Part shown: one piece after another, positions 1 to 10,631 of the stretch
Position numbering within the stretch: position 1 is the first letter of the stretch
How the letters are laid out: each line of letters opens with the position of its first letter
From: Silene conica
Taxonomy: Eukaryota > Streptophyta > Magnoliopsida > Caryophyllales > Caryophyllaceae
NCBI GenBank assembly: GCA_029255685.2
Contig: CM055311.2
Coordinates: 4,450,269-4,514,268 of the forward strand
Direction of reading: 5' to 3'
Length of the DNA: 64,000 bases
Program-made: the position numbers and the translations under genes
Notes under the pieces: model-generated
The model's input: the letters and a program-made list of their open reading frames with translations, nothing else
The model's database searches: none
Told to the model about the DNA's origin: nothing

Positions 1-166
1 CTACTGTACATTCCGCCTCTTTCATTTGGCAGTAATGTTCATATTGCTGTCATTTCGCTGTAATGTCATATTGTTGTTAGTTGGTATTGGGTACTAAACT
101 ACTAATATTAATATTATTAAATTATTATTTTACGTGGTGTTTGTTGTTTGCTGGTTTTGTGTAATA

Positions 167-424
167 CTCCCTCCATTGAAATCCACTCTACACATTTCTA
201 TTTTACACACTATTTACAAACAACCATTCAAATCCGATTTTCTCTCGATACGTAAATGAAATTATATTCATGTGGGATCTAGTTTTATTCGTCTTTACGA
301 GTATATTATTAATATCTAATTCTTATAATTTCTGAAAATACGTAGCTAACAATATTTACCGCACAGAAAACGCGTTGGCAAACGTGAAAAAAGAAATGTG
401 TAGATTGGATTTGAATGGAGGGAT
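167..424. mobile_element. Stowaway-type MITE (Tc1/mariner)
   Basis: The 258-bp element begins CTCCCTCCATTGAAATCCA and ends with the inverted counterpart (TGGATTTGAATGGAGGGA plus one base). A TA dinucleotide sits on each side (165-166 and 425-426), the usual mariner/Stowaway target duplication. There is no coding capacity. The inner part of the ends (CTCTACACATTTC) also matches the right end of the mariner-like element at 18159-23913, so that element family may have mobilised it. The last base of the right end deviates from the inverted repeat. Confidence 0.85.
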
Positions 425-560
425 TATTATTATTATTATTATTATATTATTATTTTACGTACGTGCTTGCTAGTCTGTTTGAATTAATTAATTTACGTAC
501 GTGCTTGCTAGCTTGTTTACGTTTAAATATAATACGTTTGAAATCGTTACGAATGAGTAA
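424..560. repeat. TTA microsatellite and short direct repeat
   Basis: A (TTA)n tract at about 424-455 is followed by two copies of TTACGTACGTGCTTGCTAG, about 37 bp apart. No gene is seen from here to 716. Confidence 0.6.
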
Positions 561-716
561 TGGGTTACGGTTTTATTTTAAGAAGCATGTCTAAATGATT
601 AATTAGTTAATCGGTTTTCACGAATAATTAAAATACGACTTGTTATATTAATTTCTCACATGATTAATTTTATATAAAAAGTATGAGGATACAATATTAA
701 TTAGCTTATCATTCAT

Positions 717-1037
717 ATGGATAATAAAACTTGTGTTCGAATTATTAATGAGGATAATCTTCTAAGCAATGGGCTGAAGTTTCTGGTTACTCGATGCAAA
801 GCTCTTATGAAGGAAGCAAGATGGATAGTCAAGCTCGAGCATACTTATAGAGAAGCGAACCGAGCGGCGGAGTTTTTAGCGAATCAAGGAGTGCATTCTA
901 GCACCACTCCCATCTTTTTAGATAACCCGAGTTCTGGCTTAAGGCCAATTCTTCGAGAGGATATTTTCGGGGTTGCCATCCCCCGTGCACTACTTAACTT
1001 TCAGGGCTTCGCCCCTCATTCGCACCAAAAAAAATAG
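717..1037 (+). pseudogene. RNase H-like domain fragment of a non-LTR retrotransposon
   Basis: The 106-codon frame resembles the C-terminal half of the plant RNase H-like domain (RVT_3 type) seen in LINE-derived proteins. It has an acidic residue near the start (MDN), a CKALMKEARW helix and the family's typical TYREANRAAEFLANQG block at about residues 63-78, followed by the usual short tail. The N-terminal RNase H strands and any reverse transcriptase are missing, so this is a truncated relic. The start Met may be fortuitous. A short A-run precedes the stop, as at a LINE 3' end. It could instead be the last exon of a domesticated RNase H gene, but no upstream exon was found. Confidence 0.6.
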
Positions 1038-1680
1038 TATTTAATAGATTTAATGGATAGATATTACAATAATAATATGAATAATTAATATATTAAATAG
1101 TACTTTGTTTTCATTTTTATTTTCACTTTTATTTTTAATTATTTTTTTCGAAATTATTAAATGTTGATGTGATTTTTTGTAAGTTACGAGTACATTTTCG
1201 TGAGATTTTTTAACTCATCAAATATTTAATGTAGGAGTATATAAATATTTAATTTAAGACTATTGATGTCTTTTAATTTTCTTTATTTGTATGTTATTAC
1301 AAAATGTGCAATAACATTTTTATAAGGACTTTTAGCAATCATTAAATATTTTTTTAATAATTATATCAAATAATCTATAATTCATGGCATACTAATTTGC
1401 CATGTCACATTAATAGCATGTAAGGTAGCATTGAAGTGGCACTGTCGGCATTTAAGATTTACCCTTTTAATAGTATTTATAGATAGATGTGAAAATTTAT
1501 CAAAAAAAAAGTCGCCAACAATATATCATTCTACATATAACATATGTTTTCATTTGAAGAAATGAAATATGTAAAATAAAAAAATTTAAGGAAAACTTAG
1601 ACTGAGTGGGGGAAGGGGAAAAGCCCTAATAAAATAAATTGAATGTGACATTATTTTTGTAATTATTATTGTAATTAGTA
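1038..1680. other. AT-rich spacer, nothing recognised
   Basis: No gene, terminal repeats or RNA gene could be recognised in this AT-rich interval. Confidence 0.5.
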
Positions 1681-1717
1681 TTATTGATTATTACTATTAT
1701 TATTATTATTATTATTA

Positions 1718-1779
<62 letters not shown>

Positions 1780-1780
1780 C
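1681..1780. repeat. (TTA)n microsatellite at the LINE tail
   Basis: A nearly uninterrupted TTA/ATT trinucleotide tract abuts the 3' end of the minus-strand LINE fragment. RTE-type LINEs often end in short tandem repeats, so this may be the element tail or its target. Confidence 0.8.
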
Positions 1781-2640
1781 AACCGGGAACTTTTATTAAA
1801 AAAACGGAAAAATTACATGAAATTTGTGGGCACCCGCGAAACTAGCTGGGCGCCCACTCCCTTAGCAATAGCAAAACTAAGGCGAGAAAAAATAAAAGCA
1901 GCGTGCCGCGATCCAGCATCCTGGGACACAGAAAACTTCTGAATCCGCTTGAGCAAGGAAACAACATCTTCCCCTAACTCCCCCAAAGAAGAGAAGAAGA
2001 AAGGCAAGAAGCCATAACCATGCGCCGCGCACAAGTCCTTGTACTTAGCGCACTTCCTCCGAGCAGCATCAACCACCACCCCTCCTGGCACAAAATCAGC
2101 CATGCCCGACTGAGTCAAAAGAGAGGACCCTACCAAATCCACACAAATCGCGCCCCCGATCCCAAGAATAGAGTAGCAAATCAGCAGGTCGCAAAGGCCC
2201 ACCCGCACCATCGAGCAACCCAATATCCACCTCCCGACCAGTAGAGATCCCCGACCGGTAGCAAATATCCAAAAGAGTATCACGAACAAGGTTATGACGA
2301 TGTTTGACACCAACATCACTAACACAAGAGACAGCATGATCCCCGAAGATATCCTCATCAAAAACCCGAGAACAAGCATAACAAGGCACGAACATCGAGA
2401 ACAACGGAACCCCCAGCCGATAACTGAGCACGTACCGGTAAGTCCTACTGTTCATAGTTTGTCCCAAACCAGAAATAGGAACCACACGCAACCAATCAGA
2501 AGAGTGACCTCCCAGCTGAGACTTCCAAAGGACAACCTGACGAGGAGTCAAAGAGAAAACCGATTCCGCAGAAGCAACAACCCTCGTGAAATAAACATTT
2601 GTCAATTTCTTCATAAGTTTGGTGGCGGCGATCTCACATG
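1781..2640 (-). pseudogene. RTE-type LINE, C-terminal end of the polyprotein
   Basis: On the minus strand two overlapping frames (2614-2096, then 2379-1813) together encode the conserved C-terminal tail of plant RTE-like LINE proteins. Visible parts are a Cys/His cluster (CYACSRVF, GDHAVSC), the block KHRHNLVRDTLLDICYRSGI, EVDIGL, LRPADLLLYSWDRG, then GSSLLTQSGMADFV and YGFLPFFFSSLGELGEDVV, ending AKGVGAQLVSRVPTNFM. The reading frame changes near 2140-2150, so one indel breaks it. Endonuclease and most of the reverse transcriptase are absent (5' truncation). ATT-repeat tracts lie on both sides. A second copy lies at 5688-6260 on the plus strand. Confidence 0.8.
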
Positions 2641-2646
2641 TGTCAT

Positions 2647-2647
<1 letters not shown>

Positions 2648-2685
<38 letters not shown>

Positions 2686-2686
2686 G
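2648..2686. repeat. (ATT)n microsatellite
   Basis: A run of ATT triplets at the 5'-truncated end of the LINE fragment mirrors the tract at its other end. The two tracts may represent a target-site duplication in a microsatellite. Confidence 0.8.
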
Positions 2687-2689
2687 TCA

Positions 2690-3400
2690 TATGTGTCATT
2701 GACTTGGGCTAATTATTCACATGTCGAATTGACGTGGAATTATTTGTCTCGAGTGGCATTTACGTGACTTTTGAAAGCTGACGTGGATTTAACGCATGAC
2801 ATTTATGTGACAGTTTGTAGGTAGCATTTTAATATAGTTTTATAGATTTTAATGTCGTCTTTCGTATTTTTAAGCTAAATATTATACTATTGCGAGTGTT
2901 GAGATTTTAACCGTCTTGTACCATTTTTGTTATAAATCGGGTTTTTAGCAAGTATTTTGATTATTTAGTAATAATTCGTTCTATTTGAGATTAAAATCTA
3001 CTCAAGTCGTATACTTATGTTATGCAGGACCATCGAAGTAAAGTATGTTAAGCGACTTGAAACGGACTAACCAAGACGAAAAATATAAGACCTATTACTC
3101 AAGCATAGACAAATAACGTAAATAAACAAACACGCAAGCAAGCACATACGTAAATTTCATTAAATCTACGTCAGCGGTTATTAGACACACAATTTCTGTT
3201 TTCCACTATTTTTCAATACACAGCACGAAATTAAGGAGAGAAGATAATGATCAGAGGAGTGAGAAAGCAGAGAAACCATTTAATGGACGAAAATGCCAAT
3301 TACATTAATGAAGATTCAGTGCGAGATGAACGGTTTTACATTCATGCATGGACGTGATTCAGGACGATATTAATCATCCGAATTTACGGGTAATAAAGTT
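2690..3400. other. spacer, nothing recognised
   Basis: No coding or terminal-repeat structure could be supported. A GTGACRTGG-like motif recurs near 2695-2810 without an evident unit. Confidence 0.4.
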
Positions 3401-4493
3401 GGGGGAAATTTTAGGGTTTATAATATTCCCTATATATATACCTAATTGTTACTCTTGAGATGGGAATCAGAAGGGGGCCAGAGTAGGAGACGAAGCAGTT
3501 CGAGTATTTTCAGTACGATTTCTACCCAATTTTCATGAGCTTCTTTAATCGTTATCTTATTTCTATTATTATTATGTTTAGTTTATAGTAATTTATCAAT
3601 AGGAGCATGTAATCGACTATTTGATATCGAGGTTCATGAGATTTTGTTTTTGTTTAAATGATTAATAATTAGTTTTTTCGTGTATTTATTCAAGGTTCGT
3701 AATTTGACTTATTAATCCGTGTGTATCAATTTAGTTTGGCCATCTAAGTTATTCTCAGGGATACTTTGTCAACTTGACAACAGTTTTGATTAAGTTATAA
3801 CTTACTGGTCTAATCTCAGTTACTAGAATCTTGTGTAATAATTTCGTCTCATGGAGTTGTAGCTTACTGGTTCTATAAGGTTTAATTGACTGGTAATCTT
3901 AATGCGACTAAATGCATCGACTTAATACGTGCTTACATGGTTGGGTCGATATAATTTTGTTAGGATTAAACTTGCGTGGATTAACATGGTTTAACGAGTA
4001 AGAAAGATAAAACTGATAATTTGTTTGCTTACAAAGATTTAGCTACTAGTTAACTAGTCTATCCGATAACTAATTAAGTTTGTTAATGATTGACCCAATA
4101 TGAGAACAAGAGTTAGCTCAAGTGGTAATAGTTCTCTTATCCCAACCTTGGAGTTCAATTCTCACCCGCGACACAGTGCGCTCATTTGAACCAAAAACAA
4201 AATTGATTGACCCAATATCGATAGAAAATTACATATTTCCTATAGGTTCGTAATTAGAGCTTCTCATCTTTAACTTATATCGTTTTTACTTGTCTTCTTA
4301 GCTTAATATAGTATAGTAAACGGCCACCTTAAACAACCCCCCAATTACTTATATAAATTAATATAAATAACAATCTTAGATAATAAAATTAGTCCGTGTG
4401 AGTTCGACCCTTACATGCCATACTATTAGTTAGTTATAGTTCGAGCGTGATTTATAAATTTAATTTTGACTGCGAAAACGACACGCATCAGTC
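3400..4493 (+). mobile_element. possible solo LTR remnant (5' limit unknown)
   Basis: A TATA-like run (CTATATATATA near 3430) is followed by about 1 kb without genes. It ends with GTTCGACCCTTAC... and then ...GCGAAAACGACACGCATCA at 4493, which resembles the 3' end of Athila-type LTRs in this window (those end ...GGGTATCA after a GTTCGACCC motif). No TG start or target duplication could be fixed, so both the class and the left border are uncertain. A SINE lies inside it. Confidence 0.3.
4102..4203 (+). mobile_element. short tRNA-derived SINE with 15-bp target duplication
   Basis: This roughly 100-bp insert has a box A-like TTAGCTCAAGTGGTAA and a box B-like GGAGTTCAATTCTC, as in Pol III tRNA-type promoters. 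It ends in an A-rich tail (AACCAAAAACAAAA). It is flanked by an identical 15-bp direct repeat, TGATTGACCCAATAT, at 4087-4101 and 4204-4218, which marks LINE-machinery insertion. A free tRNA gene is unlikely because the sequence does not fold into a complete cloverleaf with a CCA-side acceptor stem. Confidence 0.8.
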
Positions 4494-5500
4494 CCCTAAT
4501 TTTTGAAAACCATTAGTTAAAATTCATCAGCAAAATTCATCCACAAAAACATAGAAAGTTTAAACATATTTGGTGTGTAGGTGGGGTTTAGGTGGGTATG
4601 ACGCAAAATCTACTCCCGTTCAGGGTGAAATTTTTGCACCCATATCTCCTCAAACCTCTATTCATATCTGCCCCACTAATATCTATATTCTTTACTTATA
4701 ATCACAATATACACAATCCAAATAATTAAAATTAAAACATACACATGTAAAATAAGTATTGTATTGCTTAAGAATAATACATCTTTCATGGATTTTTTCC
4801 AGATGCTTTCAACACTAATATACAACCATTTTAGTGTTATATTTAAAGACATAGCACGATATGAATCAAATAACTAATATGAGTTAAGTTATTAAAGACG
4901 TAGTAGATAATATGAATGGACCATATAAACAATTATGAAATTTGCAAATAATACAATTCATATAATATGCTACTTATTGACCATTTTTTCCTAATTATCC
5001 TAATTTAATTCGATAGTAAAACCTGCTAAATATATTTTACTAACTTTACTTAAAGATTTAAACTCCTTATTAACCATATTTTTGGTTAAAGTATAAAGCT
5101 TTTTAGTGCACGATTTTACATTAAAATAATATAAACTGTTTTACCCAATTTACTCCCGTAGTAGAACATAATTATGATGAAAAACACCCAATAGTTATTG
5201 GCTAGTCGTCAGTAACGGACCTAGAAATTTAGTGTTAGGGGGCACTAAAAAATTTTGACCGCTTTATTTACGCGCTTCTAAGACAATATCTTATCTTTTG
5301 AAATTTTTTCCGAAATGAGTTATTAAGTATAGGAATGAAAAAAAATAATTGATTTTATAAGTATCTTTTTTCAAAAAGTAATTATCTAAAATACTTTAAT
5401 CTCTAAATATATGGAAAAATAATATTTCTTTTAGAATATAACACACTTTAGTACTTGGGTTAATAACAAGTGTAAGACCTTGCTCTTTCTTGTTTTAGAG
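4494..5500. other. spacer, nothing recognised
   Basis: AT-rich sequence. A short stretch at about 5208-5265 (AACGGACCTAGAAATTTAG, then GGGGGCAC) resembles the end of common plant repeats, but no borders were found. Confidence 0.4.
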
Positions 5501-5600
5501 CCGAACTGAACTGAACTGAATGGAGCTGAACTGAACTGAATCGAGCTGAGCTGAACTGAACTGAATTTAATTGAGTTGAAATGAATTGAACTAGATAAAG
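5500..5600. repeat. degenerate CTGAA pentamer array
   Basis: Around twenty diverged copies of a GAACT/GAGCT pentamer occur in tandem (CTGAACTGAACTGAA...). The sequence just before it (CTTGCTCTTTCTTGTTTTAG) resembles the end of the Tourist-like element at 25416, so this may be a decayed relative of that element's subterminal repeats. Confidence 0.6.
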
Positions 5601-5687
5601 CTGAAATATTAATAGAAGTGATGAATTTTAATTAAACTGAAGAACTAACTAAATAATCATAATAGTAATAATAATAATGGTACTGTA

Positions 5688-6260
5688 GGTTGGGGTTAAG
5701 CATCGTCATAACCTTGCCAGGGATACTCTATTGGACATCTGCTATAGGTCTGGGATTTCGGCGGATAAGGAGGTTGACATTGGTTTGGTCGATGGACATG
5801 GCGGCTCTCTTCGCCCTGCGGATTTGCTTCTTTATTCGTGGGACAGGGGGCGTGATGTGTGTATTGATTTGACTGGGTCCTCCCCTCTGACTCAGACTGG
5901 GATGACTGATTTTGTACCTAGTCCGGTTGTTGCTGATGTTGCTCAGCGCAAGTGTGCTAAGTACAGGGATCGCTGTGAGGGTGCAAGTTATGGTTTCCTT
6001 CCTTTCTCTTTCTCTTCGCTTGGGGAGTTGGGTTCGGATGCTGTTGCCTTGCTGATGCGGATTCAGCAATACTCGGTATCTTAGGATGCAGGGGCGCAGA
6101 TGGCTGCATACATTTTTACTAGGCTTAGCTTTGTTGTAGCTAAGGGGGTGGGAGCTCAGTTTGTATCTCGGCTGCCCACCAATTTTATGTAAAATCTTAT
6201 TTTGTTCTTATTTATATGATAGCTGCGCGCATCCTTTTCCAAAAAAAAAAATAATAATAA
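5688..6260 (+). pseudogene. RTE-type LINE, second 3' fragment
   Basis: The plus-strand frame encodes the same tail as the fragment at 1781-2640: VGVKHRHNLARDTLLDIC, EVDIGL, LRPADLLLYSWDRG, DLTGSSPLTQTGMTDFV, YGFLPFSFSSLGELG and a final AKGVGAQFVSRLPTNFM. There is one in-frame stop (TAG at 6082-6084, where the sister copy has Gln), after which the frame stays open to the normal end near 6190. The 3' UTR ends in an A-run and an ATA repeat at 6241-6260, the expected RTE tail. It is 5' truncated and non-functional. Confidence 0.8.
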
Positions 6261-6441
6261 AATCAAGTGGTGTTAGTCCAGTGGTAACTTAGTTAAGCTT
6301 TAAAGTTTGTAGAAATGCAGGAGTTGAGAGGTCTCAAGTTCGATTACAAGTTGGGGCTGCATCCCCGAAAGGGGTGGTTTAAATGGTCCATGTGGTGGTG
6401 CACGAATGCATGGACCTGGGGGATTAAACCCCTTATCACCA
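6261..6441 (+). mobile_element. tRNA-derived SINE inserted in the LINE tail
   Basis: A box A-like TAGTCCAGTGG (6274-6284) and a box B-like AGTTCGATTAC (6337-6347) are followed by a body with GGTCCATGTGGTGGTGC and a tail ending ATTAAACCCCTTATCACC. The AATAATAATAA of the LINE tail is present on both sides (about 6250-6260 and 6442-6452), giving a plausible target duplication. The 3' half matches the copy in intron 1 of the polygalacturonase gene (12333-12472). Confidence 0.75.
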
Positions 6442-6796
6442 AATAATAATAATAATGTAGTCTATGTTATATTGAATATCGAGTAATAATACCCTCGTGG
6501 TTCTTATGCTAATATTATAAGGGGGTTGCGAAACGTCGTCAACGTTTTTTTTAGAAAAAAGACCATTACTACCCTTACTCTCTCTCTCTCTCTCTATTGT
6601 GTTCTCTCCTAAATCCTCATAAACAATAAACTTAAACAAAAAAATTAAGACATTGTTAATCGTATGAATCGACGCCTCGTATGAATAGAATTGTAATTTT
6701 TTCATCCATGAAAAGGGAAATTCAAGGATAAGGAAATAATATGGATTGTTGTCTCATTCAACATATGAATATGTTCTAATTTTGTTGTATGTATGG

Positions 6797-6975
6797 GACG
6801 TTGGTTTCCAACGTTCATAGTGGACATAGACAATGAAACCCAACGTCCTAGCCCAAACCCGACGTGAATATTCACCGTCCCCTTCCCCACCAGACGTGAA
6901 CAATCAACGTCTCCCTCCACCACTGACGTTGCTATTCAACGTCCCGCACTCTCCATGACAATGGATTTCAACGTC
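6797..6975. repeat. array of GACGT...ACGTC imperfect palindromes
   Basis: Four units of 19-20 bp (6797-6816, 6861-6879, 6893-6911, 6925-6943) each begin GACGT and end AACGTC or CACCGTC around an AT-rich centre. A half unit lies near 6965. Related palindromes lie at the right end of the same MULE (for example AAATCGTCGACGATTT at 9820-9835). Confidence 0.7.
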
Positions 6976-7139
6976 CCCCTTCGACTACCAACACCAAAAC
7001 AAATACGACCGGACAACAACAACAACAAGAAATGCAATGACAACAACAATAAAATCGAATTCAACAACATTATAAATTAATATTATCCAATTGATTAATT
7101 GAATGTATAAAACTAATTATTCCTAACTAATAAACAAAA

Positions 7140-9461
7140 TGTAACACCCCCATTTATTTAAGGGCCTGAACTAGGACTCCTCAGATAAATAAAGGTGTTA
7201 CCATCTCGGTTTCCCGAGGCAGTAGATACAAAGGAAGATAAACAGTACTTTAAATTAACATTAAACTCAAAACATGTTCTTACATAGCCAAAATATAAAA
7301 CTGTTCTGATCAAAATAAAAGTACAACTCATAGTCTGCTATTACGTGGTCTAGACTCTAAGCAGGTCCGGGTCCATGCTTCTCCCTTCCCTAAACTCCCA
7401 TAGTCTTTAACCTGTCAATCTGCTCCCCAATAAATTGGTTCATCACAGGTGATCACGAATACATAGGGTCAACCACGAGGTTGAGTAGAGTAAAACTGTA
7501 AACAAATCATATTACTAAAAATAGAAAGTCGATCATCTCCACTCCGAATCACAAGACCCAATATCTCCGCACCAATCACAAGACCCATTATCTCCACACC
7601 AATCACAAGACCCATTATCTCCGCACCAATCACAAGACCCATTATCTCCGCACCATCGTTATCACAGTATGATATAAATGCACAGTATAAACTTCACATG
7701 ATAATATATAACAAATATGCTTAACAATAATTATGAACGGTTTGCACATCATCATATATCAGAAGTCTCCCCTACCTCAAAATGCAGAAGAAATGATAAC
7801 TGCGCGACTGCTTCTAAAAATGCTCCACACGGAAACTTCCACCTAAATAAGTATTACTTTAATTAATACTTTCCTAATTCTCGTAATACATGTACACACT
7901 CTATTTATAGACACTTCCTATATTTAGAAAGCTTCCTAACAACCGAGTTACCCAAAATAGTAACTTTCTAACTATAGTAGCTTCTAAAAATAACAACTCC
8001 TAAAAATAAATAAACACTTGGGTTTTGAAATTCAAATCTAAATCTTTACCATAAATAAAATGCTATACCATAAATACTAATTATATTTGCCATAAATAAT
8101 ATATTACATCATAATAACAATTATTCTAAAACCAAATAAAATAGAAATAATAAAAATAGTAATAATGTTAATAATAATAATAAAAAGAATAATAAAACAA
8201 CACCAAACACACCCGACACAACAACAGCCCGACAACCCGCCACCAACAGCCCTGAAACCACCGTGACACGCGCCACCTACCACCGACAGCTACCGCAGCC
8301 CGTGCCCAGAACCACCCTCCACCACTGCAACCACCAGCAGCCCCCTCGCCGGCTGCCGGTGATCCGAACCAACCACTCAAACCACCCTGACTACTCGCCC
8401 CTTCTCCTGACCACGCATCCTTTGACAGACTTTCGACACCAGCCCAGCCACCACCAACAGCCGACACCACCACCAGACCCTTCCCTTGACTCCAGACTCG
8501 AGAGACACGGTGGTAACATCGTGTCGACCTCCCCCGAGTCAACGATGTACCACCCCCAACACCCCCTGTACACGGACCAAAACCCAGAAACACAAACCAG
8601 AAAGAAAACGACTCCCTGACAGCCCCTGTTCAACCCCTTATACCACCTTGACCAGCCACCCTTATCCACCGTGACTACCACCCTCGACAACACCTAACCA
8701 CACCCCAACTCCATACATGAAGACCATAACAAACAACCTACAGATTCATAAAGAAACGCATAATAAAAAGACGCAGAATAAACTCAGAATTATTACATTG
8801 CAACACGACCTCCTGACACCAGTTTTAACCACCCTCTACGACGACCCTAGGCAACCAACGACGGTCTCCTTATAGCCTACACATGTTCATTACGTATTGT
8901 AGTATAATATATGTAAAAACAACAGAGAAATACTCGTGCTATACTCATATACAAAGTGACGAACACTATACAGTTACCAGAAAAATATCATAAAGGTGGT
9001 GGTCATACAAGGTCTCTGGCCACTTCGAACCACCTTACGTCGGCCTACACCCACCGTGCGCAGGTTCCTTTCCTTCTCTGATATGGCGGGTAGGTTTTTG
9101 GGTGGTTGTATATGTGTTTGAGTAGGGTTTAGAGCATGTAGCATCATGCTATATATGACGGCAGGGTAAGGTGTTAGGGATTTATTTCTGAAACGTGAAT
9201 GGGCTGCTAACATTGGCACACAATTCGAGGCCCAACACGAGACACTAGCAGGTCCCAAGTTCGACTCCTACTATCACCCTACTACCACTATTATTATCGA
9301 ATGCCTTAGTTCCCATTTCGAGTCCCACTGAAGACTAAAACACTCATCTAAACATGAGTGTGCGCAAGCTTATAAAGCGACCAACGTAATAAATAACTCA
9401 TCGCTTACTATAATTCATCCATAAGTTCGATATTTTAAAAGTAATAATTCGGGTTATTACA
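7140..9461 (-). mobile_element. Ty3/gypsy-type solo LTR, 2.3 kb, with 5-bp target duplication
   Basis: On the plus strand it runs from TGTAACACCCCCATTTATTT to ...GGGTTATTACA and is flanked by CAAAA at 7135-7139 and 9462-9466. It is the inverted homologue of the solo LTR at 37161-39260: the ends, a block around CCATCTCGGTTTCCCGAGG and an internal array of about 27 bp all correspond. The TGTAACACC-type termini suggest a chromovirus (Tekay-like) gypsy element; that lineage is an inference. No internal region is present, so it arose by LTR-LTR recombination. Confidence 0.88.
7543..7665. repeat. LTR-internal tandem repeat of about 27 bp
   Basis: Four to five units of the form CACCAATCACAAGACCCATT(A)TCTCCG lie in tandem. 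The sister solo LTR carries the same array in the opposite orientation at about 38730-38870, so the array belongs to the LTR family. Confidence 0.8.
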
Positions 9462-9854
9462 CAAAAGATATGGATGTGTATTACTGATGCTGTGGTGGTC
9501 GGTATTGATGCTACGGGCTGTCCGGCGTTGGCGGTGGTGTGTGGTGCTGATGATGCCCGGTGGTGATGATGTGTGGTGGTGGTGATTTTAAAAAGGAAAG
9601 TGAGATAGAGAGAGCGTGGATAGAGTGATAGAAAGAGAGGGCAAGAAGGATTAAGATACGTTGGGTGGCGAGGGTGCGGCGGGCTGGTATGGTGGTGGTG
9701 GTCGGAGGTGGGAGTGTGTGGGGGTGTCGGAATTATTGTGGTGTTTGGTTGAAAGGGAAGGGTGAAAGAGAGGTTACAGGGAAAGAGAGAGTTCAAAGGG
9801 TAAGGAAGGTCTTTTTTTAAAATCGTCGACGATTTGTTATAAAACGTCGACGAC

Positions 9855-9950
9855 GTTTCGTAATCGGGATATTATAATTGTGTGTAGGGAACAATTGAAA
9901 GAGTTTTGTAATCGGGATATTATAATTGTGTGTAGGGAACAATTGAAAGA
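9855..9950. repeat. 48-bp tandem duplication spanning the MULE right border
   Basis: Positions 9855-9902 and 9903-9950 are nearly identical, with a C/T change in GTTTCGTAATCGGG. The unit includes the last 14 bases of the MULE terminal repeat, the 9-bp target duplication and flanking sequence, so the duplication followed the MULE insertion. Confidence 0.85.
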
Positions 9951-10387
9951 CTCACCTCACTCAAAGATGTTTGAGAAGAGGTGGGCCAAGTGTGGCAGTA
10001 CGATTGCTACTTTCTCCATTAAAAACAATCTGTAATGATTGTTTTAATTGAGATTATGCCCCATCTTTTGCAATTTATATTTTTACTTTGAACTTTTATG
10101 TCGGCTATCACACCTCTTTCTCCGGATCGTACCCCTTAATATACTCGAAAACTCTAATTATTTAATATTTTGTAAATTAGTGTGAATCGATTCTCTATTG
10201 GGTAGGTGATGAATTGAATCCGGTAACACGGTCAAGATTGGTCGAATATACAGAGCCTTATTCGCTACGTTGAAACGCATGAAACCTTTTTCCAAATTAC
10301 CCACAATGAAAATGGTGTCGGATAGACCAACTAATAATTTGCAAAATTAGTAGTCCACATAAATCAGTAAGTCATCTAGCTTAATCG
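9951..10387. other. spacer, nothing recognised
   Basis: No coding or repeat structure was recognised between the duplicated MULE border and the small solo LTR. Confidence 0.4.
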
Positions 10388-10631
10388 TGTTAGATATTTA
10401 TCATTTTGAATTAGTCTTTTGTTATCCGTTAGTTGTTTACTAAATTCTAGTCTCTAGTGAGTCCTATTCTTCAGGAAGAATAGAGTTTGTTTCTAGTCAA
10501 TTGCTTAGTTCCATGTTTTTAGCTAGTTAGGCGTAAGTCAGTTACTTCCCTGTTTTTGTAAGCTATTTATATAGCTCATCTACTTGCTAATAAAATCAAT
10601 TCCTTCCACCCGAGTTATTTGAGTTTTAACA
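10388..10631. mobile_element. small solo LTR (244 bp, Copia-like) with 5-bp target duplication
   Basis: It starts TGTTAGATATTTATCATTTT and ends GAGTTTTAACA. AATCG is repeated exactly at 10383-10387 and 10632-10636. A TATA-like TATTTATATAG and an AATAAA polyadenylation-type signal lie near 10565-10600, in the order expected for a plus-strand LTR. It lies about 200 bp beyond the stop codon of the polygalacturonase gene. Confidence 0.82.

Larger units (their letters stand above)
6521..9868. mobile_element. non-autonomous MULE with 9-bp target duplication
   Basis: The left end (6521 on, GGGGGTTGCGAAACGTCGTC) and the right end (inverted, finishing at 9868, GACGACGTTTCGTAATCGGG) are long imperfect inverted repeats of about 80-100 bp, each continuing into an A-run, AAGACC and a CT-rich tract. 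An exact 9-bp direct repeat, ATATTATAA, flanks them at 6512-6520 and 9869-9877. Long terminal repeats plus a 9-bp duplication fit the Mutator superfamily. No transposase is present. Once the solo LTR inside (7140-9461) is removed, the original element was about 1.0 kb. Confidence 0.85.

Noticed and set aside
4102..4175. A genuine tRNA gene
   Set aside because: Box A and B fit, but no full cloverleaf was found and the sequence is flanked by a 15-bp target duplication and ends in an A-rich tail.
6436..6923. Minus-strand frames upstream and inside the MULE left arm
   Set aside because: They cross the target duplication or the palindrome array and have no recognisable domain.
8168..8693. Overlapping Gly/Trp- and Pro/Thr-rich frames on both strands
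   Set aside because: They lie inside the solo LTR, overlap in several frames and follow from its skewed composition. The homologous LTR does not keep the frames.
9232..9262. tRNA box B-like GGTCCCAAGTTCGACTCC suggesting another SINE
   Set aside because: The homologous part of the other solo LTR (about 37275-37320) aligns through it, so it belongs to the LTR.
9398..9796. Minus-strand frame of 132 codons, Pro/His/Thr rich
   Set aside because: It crosses the border of the solo LTR and the MULE and consists of low-complexity GGTGGT-type sequence.
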